A stretch of 63,716 bases of DNA from an uncultured Saccharospirillaceae bacterium (lineage in GTDB: Bacteria > Pseudomonadota > Gammaproteobacteria > Pseudomonadales > Natronospirillaceae), in NCBI GenBank assembly GCA_913063165.1, contig CAJXZL010000007.1, forward strand, positions 1-63,716. The letters are read 5' to 3'. Below are positions 1 through 11,176 of this stretch, piece by piece. Position numbers and translations under genes: made by a program. The notes under the pieces are model-generated. The model ran no database searches. It saw only the letters and a program-made list of their open reading frames with translations, and was not told the origin of the DNA. Position 1 is the first letter of the stretch. Each line of letters opens with the position of its first letter.

Positions 1-50
1 CTCCGAGTCGAACTGCCCAGTTCGGGTCAGGCATTGCATGCCATGACCCA

Positions 51-93
51 AAAACGAAAAAAGCCACCCACAAGGGGTAGCTTTTGTCGTTTT
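51..93 (-). terminator. Rho-independent terminator after tRNA-Val
   Basis: Read on the minus strand, a long stem pairs an AAAACGA..AAAAGC..CCC arm with a GGG..GCTTTTTTCGTTTT arm around a short loop and ends in a T-rich tract. It lies just past the tRNA 3' end, so it most likely ends that transcript. Confidence 0.6.
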
Positions 94-99
94 GAATAT

Positions 100-176
<77 letters not shown>

Positions 177-431
177 AAAGAGGTGCGTATTCTAAGTTAA
201 GCCCTTGATTTGTCAATAGTAAATTGTGGAAGAATTGGATGTGCAATGCCTTAATTGGTGTTTGTGATGGCTTCGGCCGCTATTGGGATCCAATGCGCGA
301 CCTTTTGTCTTGTGGGTAGGACATTGTTTAATCGCTATACGATGTGGTTTATTCGTAAGAATATGCCCTGTAGAAAAGGGTTTAGTTGTGTAAGAATGAA
401 TCGAATAAACCAATAATAAAAAGACAATATC

Positions 432-1235
432 ATGATCATCACTTCAGACATGCTACCTCAAGGTCAGCCTGTTGCTGTTTTTAATGCCGATGGACCCAGC
501 GATCTCATGTTGGTGTGTGAACATGCCAGTAATTTTATACCCACATCCTTACAGCAGTTGGGCTTGACGGACACGCTTGCAGAGAGCCACATCGCTTGGG
601 ACCCAGGTGCTTTGGCTTTATCAAAGGCGCTGTCTGATGCGTTCGCTGCACCATTAATAGCTGCGACGGTATCCCGATTGGTATATGACTGTAACCGGCC
701 GCCTTTTGCACCAGGAGCCATTGCAGAACTAAGTGAAGTGCATCCAATACCCGGCAATGTTGGTTTGTCTGATGCCGCCATTCAGTCACGCATTGCACAG
801 GTGTATGAGCCGTTTTGTGCAGCAGTGGAGCAGGTGTGTGACAGGTTGGCATTCAATGCCACCTTTCCTTTGTTTGTTACCATTCATTCTTTTGTACCGG
901 TATATAAAGGTATTCCGCGTGAAGTGGAAATTGGTGTGCTACATGACACCGATGCGTTGCTGGCGGATTGTTTTATTGAAGAGGCCAACCACATTGGTGG
1001 TTATGTGGTGCGTCGCAATGAGCCCTATGCGGCAGTTGATGGTGTGACCCATACCTTGCAGGCCCGTGCATTGTCACGTGGTTTTCCTAATGTGATGATT
1101 GAAGTACGACATGATTTACTCAGTGATGCAGCGGGCGTTGCTGCGGTTGCAGACTATTTGCAACAGGTTATTCTAGGGTGTTTGGCACGCTGTAAGATTG
1201 ATAACCCAGTGGGTGCCAGTGCCCGTTTTGATTGA
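432..1235 (+). CDS. N-formylglutamate amidohydrolase family protein
   Basis: This is a 267-residue predicted cytoplasmic metal-dependent amidohydrolase of the N-formylglutamate deformylase (HutG/FGase) family. The hallmark CEHASN near residues 29-34, HxAWDPGA near 53-60, SRLVYDCNR near 81-89, and the later TIHSF and VLHD segments are all visible and should supply the zinc ligands and substrate arginine. Family members cleave N-acyl groups from glutamate, but paralogues beside amine-catabolic genes need not act on formylglutamate. It lies 75 bases upstream of a glutamine-synthetase-like gene, and no hut genes are nearby. I infer that it removes glutamate from a gamma-glutamyl intermediate or otherwise serves the same pathway. 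The ribosome site is weak. The family is sure; the substrate is not. Confidence 0.85.
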   Translation: MIITSDMLPQGQPVAVFNADGPSDLMLVCEHASNFIPTSLQQLGLTDTLAESHIAWDPGALALSKALSDAFAAPLIAATVSRLVYDCNRPPFAPGAIAELSEVHPIPGNVGLSDAAIQSRIAQVYEPFCAAVEQVCDRLAFNATFPLFVTIHSFVPVYKGIPREVEIGVLHDTDALLADCFIEEANHIGGYVVRRNEPYAAVDGVTHTLQARALSRGFPNVMIEVRHDLLSDAAGVAAVADYLQQVILGCLARCKIDNPVGASARFD

Positions 1236-1310
1236 TGCAGGATGACACCAATACTTGAGCGGTAGGATAAGGCTTAAGCATTCAAAATAATAAAAAGATG
1301 AGGATCAAGG

Positions 1311-2672
1311 ATGTTAGGCAATCTTACTTTCGATGAATTGGTGCAGAAGGTTGCCGATGGCAACGTTGATACAGTATTGGTCTGTATGGCTGATATGCAA
1401 GGGCGCTTAATGGGCAAGCGCTATCAAGCACACAACTTCGTGACGCATTCCTATAAAGAAACCCATTGTTGTAACTACCTATTAGCAACCGACCTTGAAA
1501 TGGCGACGCCTGACGGTTTTGACGCCACCAGTTGGCAATCGGGCTATGGCGACTACGTGATGCAGCCAGATTTAGACACCTTACGGATGTTGCCTTGGTT
1601 AGAAGGCACAGCGATGGTGCTATGCGATGTGTTAGACCACCATGGTCATGTGGTCACGCATTCGCCAAGGGCCATGCTTAAAAAGCAGATTGCCCGATTA
1701 AAGGCGCTGGGCTTTGATGCCATGATGGCAACGGAGCTGGAATTCTTTCTGTTTGAAAAGAGTTTTGATGAGATCCGAAAATCGGGGTTCAAGAACCTTG
1801 AGCCGATCAGCGGCTATAATCAGGATTACCATATTTTTCAGACGACTAAGGAAGAGGGCATTATGCGCCCGATTCGTAACCATCTGGCCAACGCTGGTGT
1901 ACCCATAGAAAACAGCAAGGGTGAAGCCGAGGCGGGGCAGGAAGAACTCAATATCCGTTATTCCGAGGCGATGTCCTGTGCAGACCATCATATTATTGCC
2001 AAGCAAGCGGTTAAAGATATCGCATGGCAACAGGGTCATGCGGCCAGTTTTCTGCCTAAATGGCACCAAGGCCGTGTTGGCAGTGCAGCCCATGTGCATC
2101 AGTCTTTGTGGGTAGATGGCAAACCGGCTTTTTACGATGAGAACGACCCCTTAGGTATGTCAGATGTCATGCGGCACTACATGGCGGGATTGATACGCTA
2201 TGCAGCAGACTATACGGTATTTTTGGCACCCTATATCAACAGTTATAAGCGGTTTGCAAAGGGTAGCTTTGCGCCCACCAAGGCCGTATGGTCGGTCGAT
2301 AATCGCACCGCTGCTTTTAGATTATGCGGGTCACACTCTGCGGGTATTCGCGTTGAATGTCGTGTGGGTGGCTCTGATCTAAATCCCTATGTGGCTTTGG
2401 CCGCACAATTGGCTGCAGGCATTAAAGGCTTAGAAGACAAATTAGAATTGGCACCGCCTACCTTAGGCGATTTATATGAAGCCGATTCACAGGATGAAGT
2501 ACCGCGTACCCTGCGAGCTGCGACTGAAGCGTTGCGTCATTCCACTATGCTAAAAGAAGCGATGGGTGAAGAGGTGGTGAAGCACTATGTGCGCGCTGCC
2601 GAATGGGAACAGGAAGAATTTGATCGTGTGGTGACGGATTGGGAAATTGCCCGCGGATTTGAACGAAGTTAA
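1311..2672 (+). CDS. Glutamine synthetase family protein, probable gamma-glutamyl-amine ligase
   Basis: This 453-residue protein has the glutamine synthetase fold: a beta-grasp N-terminal region (MADMQGRLMGKR), the metal-binding ELEFF segment near residue 142, GQEELN near 208, HVHQSLW near 261 and the NRTAAFRL/RVECR segments near 330-347. It belongs to the GlnT/PuuA/IpuC-like branch rather than housekeeping GlnA, judging by length, divergence and lack of nitrogen-regulatory neighbours. That branch ligates glutamate to amines such as putrescine, ethanolamine or isopropylamine using ATP. An AGGATC-like ribosome site precedes the ATG. The gene starts a run with aldehyde and alcohol dehydrogenases, so an amino-alcohol substrate is my inference. 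A true ammonia-using synthetase cannot be excluded. Confidence 0.85.
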   Translation: MLGNLTFDELVQKVADGNVDTVLVCMADMQGRLMGKRYQAHNFVTHSYKETHCCNYLLATDLEMATPDGFDATSWQSGYGDYVMQPDLDTLRMLPWLEGTAMVLCDVLDHHGHVVTHSPRAMLKKQIARLKALGFDAMMATELEFFLFEKSFDEIRKSGFKNLEPISGYNQDYHIFQTTKEEGIMRPIRNHLANAGVPIENSKGEAEAGQEELNIRYSEAMSCADHHIIAKQAVKDIAWQQGHAASFLPKWHQGRVGSAAHVHQSLWVDGKPAFYDENDPLGMSDVMRHYMAGLIRYAADYTVFLAPYINSYKRFAKGSFAPTKAVWSVDNRTAAFRLCGSHSAGIRVECRVGGSDLNPYVALAAQLAAGIKGLEDKLELAPPTLGDLYEADSQDEVPRTLRAATEALRHSTMLKEAMGEEVVKHYVRAAEWEQEEFDRVVTDWEIARGFERS

Positions 2673-2690
2673 CAATGAGGGATATGAAAA

Positions 2691-4085
2691 ATGACTGACA
2701 ATACGAAAAAACTTACCTGCATAAGCCCCGTTGATGGCTCAGTGTATGCAGAACGCCCCTTGGCATCTGTGTCTGAAGCGCAGGCAGTAATTGAAAAGGT
2801 GCGTGCAGCACAAAAGCTCTGGGCAGCAGTACCTCTGCAAGATCGCATTGCACTTGTCGGCAAAGGTGTGGCGCGTTTAGGCGAAATGAATGACGAGATC
2901 GTGCCAGAAATTGCCAAAATGATGGGGCGACCTGTGCGTTATGGTGGCGAGTTTGGTGGCGTTGCCGAGCGTACTGCTTACATGTCTGAAATTGCAGAAG
3001 AAGCGCTCAAGCCCATTATGATTGAAGAAAGTGCCGCCTTTGGTCGCCGTATTCAGCGTGAACCCCATGGCATCGTTTTTATTATCGCGCCTTGGAACTA
3101 TCCGTATTTGACAGCCATTAACACCATTTCTCCTGCCTTGATTGCAGGTAATGCCGTGGTTATTAAGCATTCAACGCAAACATTGGTTGCGGGTGAACGT
3201 ATGGTTGAAGCCTTTGTTTCTGCCGGCTTACCGAAGGATTTGTTTGTCAATTTGTATTTGGATCACGGCACCACCGAACAACTGATTCAAGCGCGGTGCT
3301 TTGATTTTATTAACTTCACTGGTTCGGTGGGTGGCGGGCAAGCGATTGAACGCGCAGCGGCGGGTACGTTCTGTGGCATTGGTTTGGAACTGGGCGGTAA
3401 AGACCCTGGCTATGTGATGGAAGATGCTGATGTTGATGCTGCCGTTGCAACCCTGATGGATGCTGCTATGTATAACTCAGGCCAGTGCTGTTGTGGCATC
3501 GAGCGCATTTACGTTAATGAAGGGCTATACGACGAGTTTGTCGAAAAAGCCGTGAATACCGTGAAGCAATACAAGTTGGGTAATCCTTTAGAGCAAGAAA
3601 CCACACTAGGTCCCATGGCCAACGTGCGATTTGCCTCCGAAGTGCGTGCACAAATCAGTGAAGCGCTGGCTGATGGCGCTACTGCGATGATCGACCCTGC
3701 ATTGTTTCCAGCAGACGATGGTGGCGCGTATTTGGCACCACAGATTTTGACCAACGTGAACCACAATATGCGGGTCATGCGTGATGAAAGCTTTGGTCCT
3801 GTACTGGGCATTATGAAAGTTAAAAACGATGAAGAAGCCATCGCGTTAATGAACGACTGTGCCTTTGGTTTGACTGTATCCTTGTGGACCGCTGATCCTG
3901 ATCGCGCTGCGGCTATTGGCGCCCAGTTAGAAACGGGCACCGTATTTATGAACCGTGCAGATTATCTTGATCCGGCCTTATGCTGGACCGGTTGCAAGGA
4001 CACAGGTAGGGGTGGTTCTCTGTCGGTGATTGGATTCCAAAATCTAACCCGTCCGAAGTCTTACCATTTCAAGAAGGTGACCTAA
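2691..4085 (+). CDS. NAD(P)+-dependent aldehyde dehydrogenase
   Basis: This 464-residue protein oxidises an aldehyde to a carboxylate. It is a complete aldehyde dehydrogenase superfamily member: the cofactor-binding APWNYP segment lies near residue 130, the catalytic base is in LELGGKDP near 232, the nucleophilic cysteine is in GQCCCGIE near 265, and the ESFGPV segment comes near 367. It starts 18 bases after the glutamine-synthetase-like gene and ends 1 base before the alcohol dehydrogenase, so the three genes are almost surely one transcript. The expected role is oxidation of a gamma-glutamylated aldehyde, as PuuC does in the putrescine pathway. That specificity comes from context, not from the residues. 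Confidence 0.9.
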   Translation: MTDNTKKLTCISPVDGSVYAERPLASVSEAQAVIEKVRAAQKLWAAVPLQDRIALVGKGVARLGEMNDEIVPEIAKMMGRPVRYGGEFGGVAERTAYMSEIAEEALKPIMIEESAAFGRRIQREPHGIVFIIAPWNYPYLTAINTISPALIAGNAVVIKHSTQTLVAGERMVEAFVSAGLPKDLFVNLYLDHGTTEQLIQARCFDFINFTGSVGGGQAIERAAAGTFCGIGLELGGKDPGYVMEDADVDAAVATLMDAAMYNSGQCCCGIERIYVNEGLYDEFVEKAVNTVKQYKLGNPLEQETTLGPMANVRFASEVRAQISEALADGATAMIDPALFPADDGGAYLAPQILTNVNHNMRVMRDESFGPVLGIMKVKNDEEAIALMNDCAFGLTVSLWTADPDRAAAIGAQLETGTVFMNRADYLDPALCWTGCKDTGRGGSLSVIGFQNLTRPKSYHFKKVT

Positions 4086-4086
4086 T

Positions 4087-5232
4087 ATGAGCTTGGTTGC
4101 GAATTGGAGCTATCCAACCGCTATTCGATTTGGTGCTGGACGTGTCGCTGAATTGCCGGATGCCTGCGCACAGCTCAATATCAAACGTCCGTTGTTTGTG
4201 ACGGATGCAGGGTTGGCGAGTTTGCCCATTACCGCGCAGGCACTGGGCGTTCTTGAAACTGCTGGACTCGGCAATGCCATATTCTCAGAGGTATTTCCTA
4301 ATCCTGATGAAAATAGCCTCGCCAAAGGGCTTAAACGTTATGCCGACGGCAACCACGATGGTGTGGTGGCCTTTGGCGGCGGCTCAGCAGTGGATTTGGC
4401 GAAACTGATTGCCTTTATGCAGGGTCAGACCCGCTCGGTCTGGGACTATGAAGATGTCGGTGATTGGTGGACGAGAGCCAATCCGGACACCATTGCCCCG
4501 ATCATCGCCGTACCCACGACATCGGGTACGGGGTCTGAAGTGGGTCGGGCATCCGTATTGACCAACTCGAAAAGCCATGTGAAAAAGATTATTTTCCATC
4601 CGAAAATACTGCCGTCGATTGTGATCTGCGACCCTGAATTGGCTGTTGGTATGCCGCCTGTCATTACTGCAGGTACGGGATTAGACGCCTTCATTCATTC
4701 GTTTGAGGCATTTTGTTCGCCGTTTTATCATCCGATGTCTCAGGGCATTGCGTTGGAAGGCATGCGACTGGTTAAAGACAACCTGTTAAAAGCCTACAAG
4801 GACGGAAGTGACATTGAAGCCCGTGGTCACATGATGAGCGCGGCAGCCATGGGTGCCACAGCCTTCCAAAAAGGCTTGGGCGCTGTTCACGCGTTGTCTC
4901 ATCCTGTTGGTGCTGTATACAACACGCCACACGGTATGACCAATGCGATTGCGCTGCCAGCCGTTGTGCGGTTCAACCGTCCAGCGATTGAAGACAGGGT
5001 GTGTTTGCTTGCCGCTTATTTGGGTATTGAAGGTGGCTTTGATGGTTTCTATGACTGGTTGGTCGGCTTTTCTCGCGCGTTGAATGTGCCTGAGAAGCTC
5101 AGTGCCATTGGGGTTGATCGGTTACAAATAGACCTATTGGCGCAAATGGCTGTGGAAGATCCGAGTGCGGGTGGTAATCCGATTACGTTAACGCCAGAAA
5201 TTACCAAGGCGTTGTACGAAGAGATTATCTAA
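4087..5232 (+). CDS. Iron-containing (group III) alcohol dehydrogenase
   Basis: This 381-residue group III metal-dependent alcohol dehydrogenase has the dinucleotide-binding GGGSAVDLAK near residue 96 and PTTSGTGSE near 142. The four expected metal ligands appear in DAFIHSFEA (Asp and His near 200-204), HALSHPVGA near 267 and TPHGMTN near 281. It catalyses reversible NAD(P)-dependent alcohol/aldehyde interconversion. It is the last gene of the run and is followed by a strong terminator. Next to an aldehyde dehydrogenase it most simply provides the first of two oxidation steps, alcohol to aldehyde to acid, on an N-glutamylated amino alcohol. Confidence 0.9.
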   Translation: MSLVANWSYPTAIRFGAGRVAELPDACAQLNIKRPLFVTDAGLASLPITAQALGVLETAGLGNAIFSEVFPNPDENSLAKGLKRYADGNHDGVVAFGGGSAVDLAKLIAFMQGQTRSVWDYEDVGDWWTRANPDTIAPIIAVPTTSGTGSEVGRASVLTNSKSHVKKIIFHPKILPSIVICDPELAVGMPPVITAGTGLDAFIHSFEAFCSPFYHPMSQGIALEGMRLVKDNLLKAYKDGSDIEARGHMMSAAAMGATAFQKGLGAVHALSHPVGAVYNTPHGMTNAIALPAVVRFNRPAIEDRVCLLAAYLGIEGGFDGFYDWLVGFSRALNVPEKLSAIGVDRLQIDLLAQMAVEDPSAGGNPITLTPEITKALYEEII

Positions 5233-5283
5233 AAACCTGCATCAATAACGGGGGTGTTGGCTTTATCGAGCGATGCCCCAAAC

Positions 5284-5321
5284 AAAAACGCGGCGCTTGT
5301 TGAAAGCACCGCGTTTTTTTT
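5284..5321. terminator. Bidirectional rho-independent terminator
   Basis: AAAAACGCGG pairs with CCGCGTTTTTTTT across an imperfect GCTT/AAGC stem and a small loop. A-tracts and T-tracts on both sides suit convergent transcripts: the alcohol dehydrogenase on one strand and fabY on the other. Confidence 0.85.
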
Positions 5322-5332
5322 GACTGCTCTGT

Positions 5333-7189
5333 TTATGCTAAGAAATCTTTATAGGCATCCGCAAAGTTCAGATCCACTTTGTTGGCAAAGCGGGTCAAAG
5401 ACAGGCTGTCGGTGGTGATGTTGACATCCGCCTCGGTCATTACTTCCTCGCCGAACTTATAAATCACTTCCATGCCGGTTTCGATAGACTTCTTGTCGTA
5501 CGCAGCAGCCTGTTCCATGACACCTTCGTTGCGGTCACGCCACTGGTGCATAGCAGCTTTGCCATGACGCTTTTCAAGCATGGTTGCGGTTTGCGTTGGT
5601 GACAAGATTAAGGCTGACGCGTTGTTGCCGCCAAAACCCTTGGAGTTAATGATTGAGCCCAGCATGTCTTTGCCTTTTTCACCTGCATAGTGGTGGTCCA
5701 TCAAGATATTGAGGCGCTCTTGCTCAACGTCGATGGCAATATGGTCAATGGTTTTGATGCCAGGGACATAACCGTATTCCCACACACCCAGGGCAGGGAT
5801 GAGCTGGTCTGCAGCGGCAGGGCCCAATGAGTGACCAAGATAGGATTTCATGCCGGTAACGGTCCAATCTTTAATGCCAAACGATTTGGCGACGGTATTG
5901 AGAATGTTCGATTCGGTGACGCGGTTTTGCGGTGTGCCAGTGCCGTGTGCCTGTACGAAGGTGCGGTTCACACCATCGTCGCCCAGAATATGTCGGGCAA
6001 GACCGGTGGCTTTGGCCATGGTGATGTAGTTGCCCACACCTGGACCAGCGATGGATTTCTTGTTGGCGTCTGCATTGACGAATACATCGGCTACTGAACC
6101 TAGGATATTGGCGCCTAACTGCACGGCCAATTCATCGTCCATTACGATTAAAAACTGGGCAGATTCGGCCATGGTGAAGCCCGCGTTACTTGAGAACGGA
6201 CGACAGGCGCGGCGGTTATCAACTTGGTCAACGCCATCTAATAGGCACAGGTTTTTGTCGGTGGCCAACGCGCCCATGATAGAGAAGCCTTCCATGATTT
6301 CTGGAATCACGGGGGCTTCGGTGCTACCGATAAGGGCAACGCGCGCCACACCATTTTGAATGTCGTTCACGCCCTGACGTAGGTTGTATAAGAAGGTTGC
6401 GCAAGCCCCTACGTTGGTACCCGTGTTACCCACACTGTTAATGATATAGCTGTTAATAAAGTCGGCCGACATTTCAGGCAGAGACAACGGCATCATCTTA
6501 GAGCTGATACGACCGCCATTGAGGGGGTTTTGATACAGACCACCAGCGCCATATTCGTCGGCTTGGAACACTGCCGTTCCAGAATAGACCGATACTTGAT
6601 CTGGGTTGACGTGCTGTAACACGGTATCCCATGCCATACCCATGCTGTGTAATGCATCTGAGGCACCAAATACTGTCATGGTAAGGCCGCGTGGGTGGTA
6701 TTTAGAATGGTAAAAAGCACCTGGATCAAAACCCGTGGGTAATTGACCGGCACTGCTCACTTCCATGCTGTACGTCGAAGGCACCAAGACGTTCATTTCA
6801 GGCTGGGTTTTAATCTGCACCATGCCGTCAACTTCACCTACGATGGCCCAACCTTCTGGCAATCGGGTAGGGAGGTTGCGCTTTTTAACCGTGAAATCGA
6901 AACCGTTATTGTTTTTCATTTCAACCGAGCGCTGGTAATACACTGCAGAAGGATCGAAGTGCTGTGATTCAACGCGTCGAATCAAGGTGCCGTCTTTGAT
7001 TTGCTGGATGATGGCAGGGGTAATTTCCTGTGAGGGCAGATTCATCAAGCGGGCAAGGTCGCGCCATGTTGATAGCATGGTGGCGTCATCTAGGGCATCG
7101 TGCACCATCCGCTTATAGCCATGGTGAAACGATGATCTACCTGCGGCGTTAATGCCGCCCATAGAAACGATAACGGGTAACTTGCGCAT
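5333..7189 (-). CDS. fabY: FabY-type beta-ketoacyl-ACP synthase
   Basis: This 618-residue condensing enzyme starts RKLPVIVSMGGINAAGRSSFHHG..., the characteristic beginning of Pseudomonas FabY (PA5174 type, about 634 residues). The thiolase-fold catalytic triad is visible: Cys in GACATF near residue 263, His in QAHGTGTP near 415 and His in GHSLGPAAAD near 450. In Pseudomonas FabY condenses acetyl-CoA with malonyl-ACP and so starts fatty-acid synthesis in place of FabH. That fits this window, where the fab cluster at 53.6-57.0 kb lacks fabH. A GGAG ribosome site precedes the ATG. It is transcribed divergently from an AraC-type gene 106 bases away. Confidence 0.88.
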   Translation of the reverse strand: MRKLPVIVSMGGINAAGRSSFHHGYKRMVHDALDDATMLSTWRDLARLMNLPSQEITPAIIQQIKDGTLIRRVESQHFDPSAVYYQRSVEMKNNNGFDFTVKKRNLPTRLPEGWAIVGEVDGMVQIKTQPEMNVLVPSTYSMEVSSAGQLPTGFDPGAFYHSKYHPRGLTMTVFGASDALHSMGMAWDTVLQHVNPDQVSVYSGTAVFQADEYGAGGLYQNPLNGGRISSKMMPLSLPEMSADFINSYIINSVGNTGTNVGACATFLYNLRQGVNDIQNGVARVALIGSTEAPVIPEIMEGFSIMGALATDKNLCLLDGVDQVDNRRACRPFSSNAGFTMAESAQFLIVMDDELAVQLGANILGSVADVFVNADANKKSIAGPGVGNYITMAKATGLARHILGDDGVNRTFVQAHGTGTPQNRVTESNILNTVAKSFGIKDWTVTGMKSYLGHSLGPAAADQLIPALGVWEYGYVPGIKTIDHIAIDVEQERLNILMDHHYAGEKGKDMLGSIINSKGFGGNNASALILSPTQTATMLEKRHGKAAMHQWRDRNEGVMEQAAAYDKKSIETGMEVIYKFGEEVMTEADVNITTDSLSLTRFANKVDLNFADAYKDFLA

Positions 7190-7295
7190 ATTCTCTACTC
7201 CACAATTCGGTGCTGATTAAGTCATGCCGGCAGTGTAGTAGAGGTCTGGCGGAAATACACTGGACAAATCCGCCATTTGGCATGACAATTACGCC

Positions 7296-8291
7296 ATGTA
7301 TCGTATTTGCTTTCCCTTATTTGGCCGGATGCTGTTAACCGGTGTCACAGGTCCCACTGAGATGTGGCAGGCCGCAGAGAAGCTCGTCCGCAGTCAGCGG
7401 GCGGCAATAGCCCCTATTGAGATTGCGACCGTATCCGATGCCGTGGCACCGGTGGAAGCTGTCGGTGGATTGCGTTTAATGGCAGACCGCGATTACCAAG
7501 ACCCGCAAGTCTGTGACTTGATTGTGCTGGCGCCGATTTGGGGCAACCCACGATACACAGTCAGGCAACATGAGGCCTTACGCCAATGGTTGGTGTCACA
7601 GCACCAGCGCGGAGCCAAAATTATCGCGACCGGTACCAGTGTCTGCTTTTTGGCAGAGCAGGGTATGCTCAATGGCTTAGATGCGACGACACATTGGTAC
7701 TATTTCGATCACTTTAGACGCTTTTACCCGCAAGTTAACCTCAATACGCACCAGTTTATCACTTATGCCGACGGACTCTATTGTGCTGGCAGTATCAACG
7801 CCTTGTCTGATTTGGTGTTGTATTTGATTCGGGAGCGCTATGGCGATGCTATTTCCCGCGTTGTTGAACAGCACTTTTCACATGAAATAAACCGCACCTT
7901 TGATAAACCCTTTTTTACTAAGGGTGGCCACGAACACCATGATGAAGAAATTGTGGCGGCGCAAGAGTGGGCCATGCAACATTGGCGGGAAACCTTTACC
8001 CAAAAGGGTTGGAGTGAAGCGGCTGGTTTGAGTGAACGCACCTTTGGGCGGCGCTTTAAGCAGGTGACAGGGCTCACGCCGCTGCTGTGGTTGCGACAGA
8101 TTCGTTTGGACAAAGCCAGAGAGTTATTGCGGGCGACCAATTTACCAGTTGGGGAAATTGCGGAGTCGGTGGGCTTTCATGACACCAGTTATTTTTCACG
8201 TCTCTTTGATCAGTTTGCCGGCATGTCCCCGTTAAAATACCGGGTGATGGTGCGCGACAAACTGTTCTCTGCTCAAATTTCTGACCAATAA
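7296..8291 (+). CDS. AraC-family regulator with DJ-1/PfpI-like N-terminal domain
   Basis: This 331-residue transcription factor has an N-terminal class I glutamine-amidotransferase-like (DJ-1/PfpI) sensory domain over roughly residues 1-190. A C-terminal pair of helix-turn-helices occupies about 225-325, with LSERTFGRRFK and the later VGFHDTSYFSRLF typical of AraC proteins. Relatives with this architecture (GbdR, CdhR, ArgR types) control catabolism of amines and quaternary ammonium compounds, but the ligand here is unknown. It could act on divergent fabY or on the amine-type cluster upstream; nothing in the sequence decides this. No clear ribosome site precedes the ATG. Confidence 0.85.
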   Translation: MYRICFPLFGRMLLTGVTGPTEMWQAAEKLVRSQRAAIAPIEIATVSDAVAPVEAVGGLRLMADRDYQDPQVCDLIVLAPIWGNPRYTVRQHEALRQWLVSQHQRGAKIIATGTSVCFLAEQGMLNGLDATTHWYYFDHFRRFYPQVNLNTHQFITYADGLYCAGSINALSDLVLYLIRERYGDAISRVVEQHFSHEINRTFDKPFFTKGGHEHHDEEIVAAQEWAMQHWRETFTQKGWSEAAGLSERTFGRRFKQVTGLTPLLWLRQIRLDKARELLRATNLPVGEIAESVGFHDTSYFSRLFDQFAGMSPLKYRVMVRDKLFSAQISDQ

Positions 8292-8302
8292 GCTGCAGGT
8301 CG

Positions 8303-9698
<1,396 letters not shown>

Positions 9699-9991
9699 CT
9701 GCCAGATCCTTTTAAAATTATGCTGCACATAATAGCAGTTAAGTGTGACTTCGAAACCTGTTTGTCGGCGGATTATGGTGTGATTTGCCGCCTTTCCCGA
9801 TTCTATGGTGGGTATTTATCGCCTGTATAGAATGCCTTACTCAGTACGCTAACAAGCCATATATTCTGGGTTTGGCCAAAATGCGGAAAGTTTACATGAC
9901 AGCACTAGGGCCATATTTTGGGCAAGAAGTTGCGTGTCGATCGCCTCTGTCTAATAGAATAAGACGAAATAACAACAGGAACTTGTGCGTC

Positions 9992-11176
9992 ATGACAGAG
10001 CCTAAAGCAACATCCTTGGCAGTACATAAGCTAGCATTTCTTGATGCAAATGCACTCAGTATCCCCGTGTATCAGGTCCTGAAACAGGACGGCACGCTAT
10101 ACAAAGGTGCGGCTAAGCCCGATATGGACGAGGCAACTGCCCGCCGTATTTACGACAACATGGTCTATATCCGTGTGCTAGATGAACGCATGATTGCTGC
10201 GCAGCGTCAGGGTCGTATCAGCTTTTACATGACCTGTATTGGTGAAGAAGCGGCGATTATTGCCTCGGCAGTGGCCATTGATGACCAAGACATGGTGTTT
10301 GCCCAGTATCGGGAGCAGGGTGCGTTGCGCGCACGTGGCTTTACCACTGAGCAGTTCATGAATCAGAATTTTTCGAACGAAATGGATTTGGGCAAGGGCC
10401 GTCAAATGCCGATCCATTACGGCAGCAACGCCTTGCACTATATGACCATCAGTTCACCATTGGCCACGCAAATCCCGCAGGCGACTGGCTATGCCTACGC
10501 CCAGAAGATTCGCAAGACCGGTCAAATCACCATCTGTTATTTTGGTGAAGGTGCTGCATCGGAAGGCGATTTCCACGCCGGAATGAACATGGCTGCCGTA
10601 CACGGCGCACCCGTCATTTTCTTCTGTCGTAACAATGGTTATGCGATCTCCACGCCCTCTGATGAGCAGTTTAAAGGTGACGGCATCGCATCGCGCGGTG
10701 TTGGCTATGGTATGCGTACCATACGCGTCGACGGCAACGATACCCTTGCCGTATACCAGGCGACAGCAGAAGCCCGTCGTTATGCCTTAGAGCACAGCAA
10801 ACCAGTATTAATCGAAGCCATGACCTATCGTTTGGGCGCGCACTCAACCAGTGACGATCCAACGGGCTACCGTTCTAAGGAAGAAGAGGCGGTATGGGCC
10901 ATGCAAGACCCTGTTTTGCGCTTCAAGCATTGGATGGTAAAAAATGGCTGGTGGTCAGACGAAGAAGAAAAAGCGGTTTATAGCAAATACCGTGACGACA
11001 TTCTAAGCCAACTGAAGGTGTCTGAAAAAATTCCAGCGCCGCAGCTTGAAGAAATGTTTACCGACGTTTATGACAAGATGCCACAGCATTTGATTGAGCA
11101 ATATGAAGCACTCAAGGCACACGTCCAGCAGTATCCTGACGTGTATCCCAAGACTTCAGGGAGACTTGACGCATGA
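9992..11176 (+). CDS. bkdA1: Branched-chain 2-oxo acid dehydrogenase E1 alpha subunit
   Basis: This 394-residue thiamine-diphosphate enzyme subunit performs, with E1 beta, decarboxylation of branched-chain 2-oxo acids from Val, Leu and Ile breakdown. It shows YREQGAL, the [11 protein letters not shown] segment, [17 protein letters not shown] and the ThDP-binding [18 protein letters not shown]...NNGYAISTP. The serine-containing [15 protein letters not shown] loop is typical of the alpha subunit. I place the start at an ATG preceded by AACAGGA about 11 bases upstream, because the longer open frame has no family-like N-terminus. The 293-base gap upstream shows no other gene. The E1 beta start overlaps the stop by four bases. 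Confidence 0.9.
   Translation: MTEPKATSLAVHKLAFLDANALSIPVYQVLKQDGTLYKGAAKPDMDEATARRIYDNMVYIRVLDERMIAAQRQGRISFYMTCIGEEAAIIASAVAIDDQDMVFAQYREQGALRARGFTTEQFMNQNFSNEMDLGKGRQMPIHYGSNALHYMTISSPLATQIPQATGYAYAQKIRKTGQITICYFGEGAASEGDFHAGMNMAAVHGAPVIFFCRNNGYAISTPSDEQFKGDGIASRGVGYGMRTIRVDGNDTLAVYQATAEARRYALEHSKPVLIEAMTYRLGAHSTSDDPTGYRSKEEEAVWAMQDPVLRFKHWMVKNGWWSDEEEKAVYSKYRDDILSQLKVSEKIPAPQLEEMFTDVYDKMPQHLIEQYEALKAHVQQYPDVYPKTSGRLDA

Noticed and set aside
1..50. Possible second tRNA or tRNA fragment at the left edge
   Set aside because: GTCGAAC resembles a T-loop on a quick look, but no paired arms or anticodon stem could be assembled from what is visible.
9785..9991. N-terminal extension of E1 alpha
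   Set aside because: The frame is open but the segment does not look like the family; an ATG with a ribosome site starts the family-like sequence.
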